Assembly (NCBI GenBank): GCA_945788675.1
Contig: CALZMY010000012.1
Location: forward strand, 1 to 29,023
From: an uncultured Gammaproteobacteria bacterium
GTDB taxonomy: Bacteria > Pseudomonadota > Gammaproteobacteria > SZUA-140
Length of the DNA stretch: 29,023 nucleotides
Direction of reading: 5' to 3'
Below are positions 1 to 7,007 of the stretch, piece after piece. The first letter of the stretch is position 1; every line of letters starts with the position of its first letter. The translations under genes were made by a program, and so were the position numbers. Below the pieces are notes generated by a model that was not told the DNA's origin, did no database searches, and saw nothing but the letters and a program-made list of their open reading frames with translations.

Positions 1-93
1 ACTGGTCCACTGGATAATTTTGTGGCCGCTGAAAAAGAGAATATCAGTGCGCTTGGTGATGAGTTTGGACAGGTGTTTGATTTTGCCGTGTAA
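1..93 (+). CDS. C-terminal end of an unidentified protein (partial)
   Basis: Frame 1 is open from the window edge to a TAA at 91-93 and gives 30 residues ending in DEFGQVFDFAV. The stop lies 7 bp before the GTG start of the M48 protease, so the two genes are probably co-transcribed and perhaps translationally coupled. The tail is acidic and has no recognisable motif. In other gammaproteobacteria, M48 proteases of this architecture often follow a DUF898/YjgN membrane protein. That is only a guess from context here. Confidence 0.65.
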   Translation, partial: TGPLDNFVAAEKENISALGDEFGQVFDFAV

Positions 94-100
94 CCGCTAA

Positions 101-1198
101 GTGTATATCGAAGGCGACTATCTAGATGGTGTAACCTCCAGGCGTACCAGTGCGCGTCTGGAGGTTATCAATAATGGCCACCATGCGGTTCGTCTTCATG
201 TCTCAAAATATCCTGATGATGCACATCAGAAAATTGAGCTCGACTACCGTGACTTAATGATCGAATCTCGACTTGGTAACACACCAAGAGAAATCGCATT
301 CGGTGAGGACCAGCTCTTTATTACGGATGACAACGATGCGATTGATGAATTAATCAAAATGCATAGTGGGTCAAAGTCCGTTTCATTTGTTCATAAGCTT
401 GAAACCAGTTTACCCCTGATATTTATTGCGGTGATTGCAACTGTGATTATGGTGTGGATGACTGCGGTCTATGGAATTCCTCGTTCTGCTGAGTATATCG
501 CTTTTCAATTGCCCGAGTTTGCGACTGAAAAACTGGGTGGTAGCATGACGGTTTTAGATGAGACGCTGTTTGACCCTTCTGAGCTTGAGGCGTCACGTCG
601 TCAGGAAATACGCGATCTTTTTGCACCCTATCTTGCATCATATAAAGACCTTAAACCAAAATTAGAGTTTCGTTCTGGGATGATGGCCAACGCCTTTGCA
701 CTGCCGGGTGGTGAAATCGTGCTGACGGATGATTTTGTGAACCTTGTCGAGGATGATAAAGAGCTGTTGGCAGTGCTTTTTCATGAGCTGGGCCATTTGA
801 AGTACCGGCATATCACACGACGCGCGCTGCAAGATTCTATGCTGACAATCCTCATTATTTTAGTGGCCGGAGATACCATAGATACTGTTGAGTTTGTAGC
901 GGGTATTCCGACATTGATCCTGGATTTGTCGTATTCAAGGGCGTTTGAAGATGAGGCTGACAAGTTCGCGCTTGAGCAGATGCACCATTTTGATATTCCG
1001 GTTGACTATTTTGCGAGCGTTATGCAGCGCCTGGAATCGTTTTATAGTGAGGAGAGCGGTGATTCTGGAAAGCATATTGAAGGGGAAGGTGAATCGCCTC
1101 AGGAGAAGAAATCAATGAATGACTTCCTGTCAACTCATCCATCAACGGATGATCGCGTGAAGCTTGTAGAGCAGTTTAAAAGAGATCGTGGGATCTAG
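101..1198 (+). CDS. Membrane-anchored M48 family zinc metalloprotease
   Basis: A 365-residue zinc endopeptidase of the HtpX/Ste24/BepA superfamily. Residues 1-95 form a soluble beta-rich N-terminal domain, as seen in many proteobacterial M48 proteins whose gene follows a YjgN-like gene. One hydrophobic helix spans about 104-123 and should anchor the catalytic part on the periplasmic side. The zinc motif HELGH is at 228-232. The third ligand Glu is E283 in EDEAD (283-287), and NAFALPGG (about 197-204) is the usual substrate-groove strand. The family degrades or refolds misfolded envelope proteins. The GTG start at 101 is chosen because it keeps the whole N-terminal domain and sits just after the upstream stop; no strong ribosome binding site is visible. 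The gene converges on ppc. Family assignment is firm, substrate unknown. Confidence 0.9.
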   Translation: MYIEGDYLDGVTSRRTSARLEVINNGHHAVRLHVSKYPDDAHQKIELDYRDLMIESRLGNTPREIAFGEDQLFITDDNDAIDELIKMHSGSKSVSFVHKLETSLPLIFIAVIATVIMVWMTAVYGIPRSAEYIAFQLPEFATEKLGGSMTVLDETLFDPSELEASRRQEIRDLFAPYLASYKDLKPKLEFRSGMMANAFALPGGEIVLTDDFVNLVEDDKELLAVLFHELGHLKYRHITRRALQDSMLTILIILVAGDTIDTVEFVAGIPTLILDLSYSRAFEDEADKFALEQMHHFDIPVDYFASVMQRLESFYSEESGDSGKHIEGEGESPQEKKSMNDFLSTHPSTDDRVKLVEQFKRDRGI

Positions 1199-1284
1199 TT
1201 CGTAGTTATGTGTCGTAACAGCTATGGCCGTATTGAGATGATGCTGATGTCAGCAGGCAGAGTGGGGGCGATCAAACGAACCGA

Positions 1285-1311
1285 GGGACAGCACATATCG
1301 CATGCTGCCCC
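1285..1311 (-). terminator. Possible weak terminator hairpin 3' of ppc
   Basis: Between the convergent M48 and ppc genes lies an imperfect 9-bp stem (1285-1293 with 1303-1311, one A-C mismatch) and a 9-nt loop. On the minus strand it lies just downstream of the ppc stop, but only a broken T-rich tract follows. Either convergent transcript could use it. Confidence 0.3.
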
Positions 1312-1322
1312 TTGTGAATGAG

Positions 1323-4115
1323 TTACCCAGTGTTGCGCATTCCCGCCGCGATCGCGTTGATTGAGCGCAGTAATGGATCGAGCCACTGCTGACGTTCTTC
1401 TTCGCTGAGTGAAGTGTCGCGATAACGCTGCAGTAACATCACCTGGATGTAGTTGAGCGGGTCGAGATATGGGTCACGACGACTCAGTGAGAGTGCCAGC
1501 CTTGGATTATCTGCCAGTAATTCGATGGTGTCAGATGCACTTAGAATAGACTCAACGGTGCGATTATATTCAGCGCCGACCATGGTCGAAATCTGTCGTG
1601 CCAGTCCCTTGTTTTCACACAGGGTGGCGTACTCTTTTAGAATCGCGGGGTCGGCTTTGACCAGCGCCATCTGTGTGTTACTCATCAGCGAGCGGAAAAA
1701 GGGCCAATTTTTGTACATCTCCTTCAACTGCTGACATTTCTGCGGATCATCATTACACCACTCTTTGAGCGCTGAACCGATACCATACCAGGCCGGCAGG
1801 GTATGGCGTGACTGTGCCCAGCCAAAGACCCATGCAATGGCACGTACCGATGACTTTGAGCGATCCCCCTTTTTACGGTGACTCGGGCGTGAGCCAATAT
1901 TCATCATGGCAATTTCGCTGACAGGGGTTGCTTCATAAAAATAATCGAGGAAGCCGGGGGTGTTATCGACCAGGCCACGATAGGCCTCTTCACCATCTTC
2001 AGCAATTTGTTCCATGATGGTTTCATAACGTTCAGGCACCGGTGTGGGTGCTTTGATGATATTTTTACTCGCCTTGATCAGCCCAGTCACACCCATGGCC
2101 AATTCGTAAATGGCGGTCTCTTTGTTGCTGTATTTATAGGTGACCATTTCACCCTGTTCGGTGAACTTGATCTGCCCTGTGACAGTGCCTTCCGGTTGTG
2201 ACAGGATCGCTTCATGGGTTGGGCCGCCACCACGTCCCATGGTGCCGCCACGTCCATGGAACAGGCGGCATTCGATGCCGCAGCTGGAGGTGAGGGCGAT
2301 GATCTTCTGTTGTGCCTTATAGAGGCTCCAGGCGGAGGAGAGGATGCCGCCATCTTTACATGAGTCGGAGTAGCCGAGCATGATCTCCTGTACATTACCG
2401 GCGCTTTTCAGCAGCTGGCGATAGATCTCGGTGTTAAGCAGTGATTTCATGACATGTTCGATGTGTCGCAGGTCTTCAATGGTCTCGAACAGTGGGCTGA
2501 CTTGAATATGACAGAACCATTCATCCTGCGCGGTCTTACCCACTAACCCTGTCTGGTGGGCGAGGAACAGCACTTCCATGATGTGGCTGGCGGTGTGTGT
2601 CATGGAGATGACATAGCTGCCAAAGGCTTTGGCGCTGATCTCGTCACGCATATTTTTCATCACATCGAACACTGCGAGTGTTTCGCGGGTGCTGTCACTG
2701 AGGGATCTTCGGTCGAGTGTCAGGCGTTCATTGTCGAGATGTTCACTGAGGAATCGCATCCGTTCACGCTCGCTCAGTGCAGAATAGTTGGGGTTACTGG
2801 TTTTCTGGGCCAGGATCTCGGTGACGGCGTCGGTGTGACGTGTCGACTCCTGTCGCAGATCAAGGCTGACGAGGAAAAAACCAAAGGTCTCGGCGAGACG
2901 AATCATATCCTTGAGTTCGCCATTGGCGATGTTTTGGTCGCCGTGAGAGATTAGCGAGTCGCGGATCAGGCGCAGGTCATTTACAAAGTCTTCATCCGAG
3001 TGGTAACCATCTTCTGGTGTGATGGTCTCCTGTGTGTTGTAGAGGCGATCACGCACGGCCCACAGGTTGCGTTCGAGGCGGTAGTGCATGAGGTGCAGCT
3101 TCCTGCGATAGGGCTCGTTTTTGAATCGCTCCGGGTTATCAGGGAAGGCATTGGCGGCATAACGCTCGTCGTTGTTGAGACTCTTCTGGAAGGCCTCGTC
3201 AGGGGTGCAGAAGTGTGACGAGTGGGTCAACACCTTTGCCAGTGAGCTGAGACGAGGCAGATACTCTTTCAGGATCGCCTTGGCGTGGAGGTTGACCGCA
3301 GAAACGGTGGTCTCTGGAGTGACATTGGGGTTGCCATCGCGATCACCACCGACCCATGAGCCGAAGCGTATAAAACTTGGCACGGTAACGGTGCTGCTGT
3401 CGACACTGTATACCTTGTCGCACGCTTTTTCAAAATCACGATACATTAATGGAATCGCTTCGAAGAGGCTTTCCTGAAAATAGAAGATGCCGTGGCGGAT
3501 CTCGCCGGTCACTTTTGGGCGCTCAGTACGCACTTCATTCGTTTTCCACAGGATCTGGATTTGACTCTCCAGCAGACTGAGGATTTCAGCGCGTTCTTCG
3601 CGGGTGGGGCGTGATTCATCGAGACGCTGGCTGGTGACGAAGATGCGACGTAGCGCCTCAAGGATGGTACGGCGCTTTGATTCAGTCGGGTGGGCGGTGA
3701 TTACCGGGATATAGGCGAGCTTGTCAAAAATGGTCTGCAGCTGGTCAGAGGTGATGCCGGCATCGTGAAAATCCCTGAGCGCCTCCTCAAATGAGCCGGT
3801 GCACAGAATGCCACCGCGGCGTTTTTGCTGGCGGCGCTGCTGGTGCTGATAGGCCTCTTCCGCGATGTTGACCAGGCTGAAGTAGATGCTGAAGGCGCGT
3901 ACTACATGGGAGAGGATCTCAGGGTCCAGCTTGCGCATCATACGTGCAAGCTGCTCATGTTTCTTTGGATTATGCTCTTTGCTGAGTCGAATATAGCCCT
4001 TTCTAAGGGTCTCGACGGCGACCAGTACGCGTCCTCCTGCCTGTTCATGCAGGATGTTGCCCAGCAGGTTACCAAAGAGTTTTACGCGCGAACGCAGTGC
4101 TTTATCACTAACCAT
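1323..4115 (-). CDS. ppc: Phosphoenolpyruvate carboxylase
   Basis: Cytoplasmic enzyme that carboxylates PEP with bicarbonate to oxaloacetate, refilling the TCA cycle. At 930 residues it is slightly longer than E. coli Ppc (883). Signatures are intact: the catalytic His in TAHPTESKRR (H142), the GGDRDGNP loop (256-263), GYSDSCKDGG, the glycine-rich FHGRGGTMGRGGGP loop, and the family C-terminus GMRNTG, whose Asn belongs to the aspartate feedback site. ATG at 4115 is followed by a normal N-terminus. The gene lies 83 bp downstream of the GT5-like gene on the same strand, with a possible promoter of its own in that gap. All key residues are present, so this should be an active, allosterically regulated enzyme. 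Confidence 0.98.
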   Translation of the reverse strand: MVSDKALRSRVKLFGNLLGNILHEQAGGRVLVAVETLRKGYIRLSKEHNPKKHEQLARMMRKLDPEILSHVVRAFSIYFSLVNIAEEAYQHQQRRQQKRRGGILCTGSFEEALRDFHDAGITSDQLQTIFDKLAYIPVITAHPTESKRRTILEALRRIFVTSQRLDESRPTREERAEILSLLESQIQILWKTNEVRTERPKVTGEIRHGIFYFQESLFEAIPLMYRDFEKACDKVYSVDSSTVTVPSFIRFGSWVGGDRDGNPNVTPETTVSAVNLHAKAILKEYLPRLSSLAKVLTHSSHFCTPDEAFQKSLNNDERYAANAFPDNPERFKNEPYRRKLHLMHYRLERNLWAVRDRLYNTQETITPEDGYHSDEDFVNDLRLIRDSLISHGDQNIANGELKDMIRLAETFGFFLVSLDLRQESTRHTDAVTEILAQKTSNPNYSALSERERMRFLSEHLDNERLTLDRRSLSDSTRETLAVFDVMKNMRDEISAKAFGSYVISMTHTASHIMEVLFLAHQTGLVGKTAQDEWFCHIQVSPLFETIEDLRHIEHVMKSLLNTEIYRQLLKSAGNVQEIMLGYSDSCKDGGILSSAWSLYKAQQKIIALTSSCGIECRLFHGRGGTMGRGGGPTHEAILSQPEGTVTGQIKFTEQGEMVTYKYSNKETAIYELAMGVTGLIKASKNIIKAPTPVPERYETIMEQIAEDGEEAYRGLVDNTPGFLDYFYEATPVSEIAMMNIGSRPSHRKKGDRSKSSVRAIAWVFGWAQSRHTLPAWYGIGSALKEWCNDDPQKCQQLKEMYKNWPFFRSLMSNTQMALVKADPAILKEYATLCENKGLARQISTMVGAEYNRTVESILSASDTIELLADNPRLALSLSRRDPYLDPLNYIQVMLLQRYRDTSLSEEERQQWLDPLLRSINAIAAGMRNTG

Positions 4116-4181
4116 GATGTCTCTTGTTTTATTAGCTACAGAGAGTCCCGAAGGACCATTATGAGTTCAAATCGAGCGCGT

Positions 4182-4187
4182 ATTATA
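4182..4187 (-). promoter_or_regulatory. Candidate -10 box for ppc
   Basis: On the minus strand a perfect TATAAT lies about 67 bp before the ppc ATG, just past the end of the GT5-like gene. The -35 region 17 bp upstream, inside the 3' end of the GT5-like gene, is poor. The predicted leader contains a small GTCC-TTCG-GGAC tetraloop hairpin at 4145-4156. It may give ppc expression independent of the upstream gene. Confidence 0.35.
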
Positions 4188-4198
4188 CCTGAACATTG

Positions 4199-5665
4199 CT
4201 ATTTCCCTGTATTCCCCCGAATTTCTATAGTTTTCTTATATAAATCAATGTATTGCTTGGCAGTTTTGCGCCAGCTGAAGTCTTGTTGCATACCGTGGAT
4301 GGCGATTTTTTTCCATTCTTTGGGGTGTTGTTGATAAAACGTGATGGCTCGATTGAGCGTTGAGAGGAGGGAGCTATCGTTGCTCAGGTCGAGCAGAAAG
4401 CCACTGGCAGTGTTGTTGGCGAGCGTTTCAGCATTGGTGTCGATGACACTGTCGGCCAGTGCGCCGCTGTTATTGACCACTGGTACGGTGCCATAGCGCA
4501 GTGCCAGGCGTGTGTGGGTGGCGTAGGGGGCGAGGTGTGATAGCGTGAGGTAGATGTCGGCACCGCCAATAATCAGGTGGGAAAGTCGATTATCTTCACG
4601 GATATGAGCGGCAATTTTTTCTGAGTGATTGAGGCAGAGGTCTCGCAATCTGGATATATGCGGCATTTCCCCCTTACCTAGCAGGATGATCTGTAGCTCT
4701 TGTTGCATTAATTGCGGGACGATATCCAGTAGCCGATTAACCCCATTCTCACTGGACAGATCACCGATGATGCCAATCAGGCAACATTTCTCGCGTGGTG
4801 GCAGATTGAACGCTCGTTGCAGTGCCAGTTTGCTGAGCACCTTATCGTCCAGCGTATGACTGTTGTAACTTCTCGCCAGGAGCTTGTCCTTGGCGGGATT
4901 CCATTGTTGATAGTTGATGCCGTGCAAGATACCGAAGAGCTGTTGCTGGCGCTGCTGTAACAGGTGCTCAAGCCCACAGCCAAAGGTGTTGGTGCAGATC
5001 TCTTTGGCGTAGGTGGAGCTGGTGGTGCTGAGGCTATCGGCATAGCGTACTGCCGCTTTGGCGAAGCAGAGCTGGTCTTCTGTGATGATGGATGAGTCTG
5101 CCGTGAATGAGGATGGTAGGCCCCATTGCGTCATTTGCTTGAGCGCCGTGTGCTGCCGTTTGTCGGGCTGATGAAGGGTAAAGAGTGTGGCCACCTGGCT
5201 CTCACGATGGGCTAGCAGTGCGGGGACTAAGCCTGTTTGCCAGCCATTGCAATGTACCAGCTGTGGCTGCCAGGAGAGATTTGCCTCACCCTGAGCAATG
5301 GCCGCGATGACCTGACAAAAACGGGCGAAGCACTCATTATTGCTAATTTCAGCGGTTTTATCCGTATCATTGGTGAGGTCAAAACTCCCTGGGATATCTG
5401 CTAGTAAGAGTTTTACCGAGCTGCCGGGCAGTTTTCCTTCGAGCAGGCTGACAGGGGCGTCGAGTCCATTGATTTTGAACTCAGAAAGTAATGTGCTGCT
5501 GCCGATGGTGGTTAGCAGCGCTGGGTATGCGGGCACCACCACGTAAATATGACGCCTCAGCGTCTTAATTGCCGGCGGCAGTTGCATCGTCATGTCAGTT
5601 ATGCGGCTGATTGGCTGATGCGGTGCGATCTCGCTGGTTGCAAAGAGGACATTGTGGATATTCAT
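4199..5665 (-). CDS. Glycogen/starch synthase-like GT5 protein, probable pseudoenzyme
   Basis: At 488 residues it matches the full length of bacterial GlgA (E. coli 477) and aligns from end to end. The N-terminus VLFATSEIAP is typical, and HGINYQQWNPAKD (248-260), KLALQRAFNLP (279-289) and RYGTVPVVNNSGALAD (390-405) are clear GlgA segments. The catalytic positions are nevertheless replaced. The ADP-glucose Lys of the KTGGL loop is P18, the Asp of the HDW motif is G141, Arg and Lys of the SRLxxQKG motif are D302 and N307, and the essential Glu of the EPCGL motif is A379. The His of the FTxHN motif is kept (H165). The reading frame is intact, so this is a maintained protein rather than a fresh pseudogene. 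It precedes ppc and is divergent from the 6PGDH-like gene. It is unlikely to make glycogen; a regulatory, glucan-binding or scaffold role is possible. Confidence 0.85.
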   Translation of the reverse strand: MNIHNVLFATSEIAPHQPISRITDMTMQLPPAIKTLRRHIYVVVPAYPALLTTIGSSTLLSEFKINGLDAPVSLLEGKLPGSSVKLLLADIPGSFDLTNDTDKTAEISNNECFARFCQVIAAIAQGEANLSWQPQLVHCNGWQTGLVPALLAHRESQVATLFTLHQPDKRQHTALKQMTQWGLPSSFTADSSIITEDQLCFAKAAVRYADSLSTTSSTYAKEICTNTFGCGLEHLLQQRQQQLFGILHGINYQQWNPAKDKLLARSYNSHTLDDKVLSKLALQRAFNLPPREKCCLIGIIGDLSSENGVNRLLDIVPQLMQQELQIILLGKGEMPHISRLRDLCLNHSEKIAAHIREDNRLSHLIIGGADIYLTLSHLAPYATHTRLALRYGTVPVVNNSGALADSVIDTNAETLANNTASGFLLDLSNDSSLLSTLNRAITFYQQHPKEWKKIAIHGMQQDFSWRKTAKQYIDLYKKTIEIRGNTGK

Positions 5666-5815
5666 GCGGTATAGTTAGGCCTGTAATCTATATGCGGGGT
5701 CTGGTAGCCGCGGTTTTTAGTTTTTATTTAGCGGGTTTCGCTGCCAACTTATTAAAGGGTATCGGTATTTTTGCTCGAGCATTTAGATAAATATAAAATT
5801 AAGAAGGAAATGTTG

Positions 5816-6655
5816 ATGAGATTTGCTCTGATTGGTCTGGAGGGGATGGCAGGGAACATGGCGCGCAGGTTGCGTCAACAGGATGTAGAAGTCGTGGGTT
5901 ACGACGCAGATGCCGAACGAGGCAAGCAGCTGGCTGATGAGAGTGGTGTGATTGCGACCACTTCTATTGTGGCGGCGCTTAGAAAATTACCGGGCGATTC
6001 ACCCAGGATTGTGTGGTTGATGTTGTCGGATAATGACGCGGTCGACAAAGAGATCAAGAATCTGGCCGGTCGTCTTTCATTGGGTGATATCGTGGTCGAT
6101 GGTACCAACTCCAATTATCGGGATAGCCAACGCCGTGGCGCACTGCTTTCGCAGAGTGGCGTCTGGTTTGTCGATGCCGGAATTCTGGATGGAGGAGATG
6201 GGCTTGAGCAGGGATTTTGCATCACCGTAGGTGGTGAGCGTGATCACGTAAACATTATCAAACCGCTATTACAGGCATTGGCCGCAGATGACGGAGCAGG
6301 CTGGGCGCATGTGGGTCTGGCGGGTGCCGGACACTTTGCCAGGATGGTGCACAGTGGCGTCGAGTCAGGGGTGAGGCAGGCATTGAGTGAGGGGTTTGCG
6401 TTGTTGCAGGGAAAAACGAGTTTTTCGTTTGATCTCTCAAAGGTCGCGCAAACCTGGATACAGGGCTCTGCGCTGGGCGGCGATGTGCTGGATGATGAGC
6501 TTGCAAAAGCCGAGGCCGAGGCGCCGACGGGTACTCAATCACCCAACTATGATGAGATTCGCTGGAGCGCGATTGAGGCGATCGAACAGAATGTTGCAGT
6601 ACCTGTTATCTCGGCTGCTTTGCAGAGAAGGGCCGGAAATCAAGGGAACCTCTGA
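5816..6655 (+). CDS. 6-phosphogluconate dehydrogenase-like protein with altered active site
   Basis: A 279-residue member of the short GntZ/YqeC-type 6-phosphogluconate dehydrogenase branch. It has an N-terminal Rossmann domain (1-160) and a helical C-terminal domain. Family hallmarks include WLMLSDND, DGTNSNYRDSQRR (95-107), GAGHFARMVHSG (170-181) and the C-terminal VPVISAALQRR. Key positions differ from active enzymes. The GLGxMG nucleotide loop reads GLEGMAG (7-13), the substrate loop TSGG reads ILDG (123-126), the catalytic Lys of the HxVKMVHNG motif is R176, the following Asn is S180, and the substrate Tyr of the IEYG motif is S184. E183 is kept. ATG 5816 is preferred because AAGGAA lies 6 bp upstream; TTG 5771 and ATG 5810 are less well placed. 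The last two residues and the stop codon are supplied by an inserted repeat element. Catalysis is doubtful. Confidence 0.8.
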   Translation: MRFALIGLEGMAGNMARRLRQQDVEVVGYDADAERGKQLADESGVIATTSIVAALRKLPGDSPRIVWLMLSDNDAVDKEIKNLAGRLSLGDIVVDGTNSNYRDSQRRGALLSQSGVWFVDAGILDGGDGLEQGFCITVGGERDHVNIIKPLLQALAADDGAGWAHVGLAGAGHFARMVHSGVESGVRQALSEGFALLQGKTSFSFDLSKVAQTWIQGSALGGDVLDDELAKAEAEAPTGTQSPNYDEIRWSAIEAIEQNVAVPVISAALQRRAGNQGNL

Positions 6656-6796
6656 TTAATTGTCAGGCGACCGAAGGAAGTGCCGTGGTACGAGGAACGA
6701 AGTGACGAAGCAATCTCCTAACTTGATGAATCTTATAGTGCTGAGATTGCCGCGCTTCGCTCGCAATGACACATGACGTAATTAATCAGAGGTTCC
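6645..6796. mobile_element. MITE-like 152-bp element with 17-bp perfect terminal inverted repeats
   Basis: The ends GGAACCTCTGATTAATT and AATTAATCAGAGGTTCC are perfect inverted repeats at 6645-6661 and 6780-6796. They are flanked by a 4-bp direct repeat CAAG at 6641-6644 and 6797-6800, which looks like a target-site duplication. The interior is an imperfect palindrome: GCAATCTC at 6710-6717 mirrors GAGATTGC at 6743-6750. Its right arm, read on the minus strand, begins GTCATTGCGAGCGAAGC, a motif common in dispersed bacterial intergenic elements. It encodes no protein, so it would move only with a transposase in trans. The left terminus overlaps the last codons and stop of the 6PGDH-like gene. 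Confidence 0.85.
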
Positions 6797-6801
6797 CAAG
6801 G

Positions 6802-7007
6802 TAATTAAATAGCTTCGTTGAGCCGCGACAACTAATTAGTTGATGACTATTTTTGTTTGACAGGGCATCTAGTGATAACTGGAGGCAACCTTGTCTGCAT
6901 TTGCATGTTGGCCGTTGTTAATCAATATGATAGTCATAAGCTATTTACCCGTTTACACTAGTGGCTTTAATGGGTTTGATTAAGATGTTGAAACGGTTGT
7001 TTTTATA
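6802..7007. other. Intergenic AT-rich stretch upstream of the antiporter
   Basis: With the element before it, this makes a 352-bp gap between coding regions. Apart from the MITE it holds about 200 AT-rich bases with no credible small ORF. A TTGACA at about 6857-6862 resembles a -35 box, but no good -10 lies 16-18 bp after it. A TATAAT-like string overlaps the antiporter start and is too close to act as its promoter. Confidence 0.5.

Noticed and set aside
5771..5815. Upstream TTG start for the 6PGDH-like gene
   Set aside because: The added 15 residues are Lys-rich and lie before the beta strand that begins this family; the Shine-Dalgarno favours ATG 5816.
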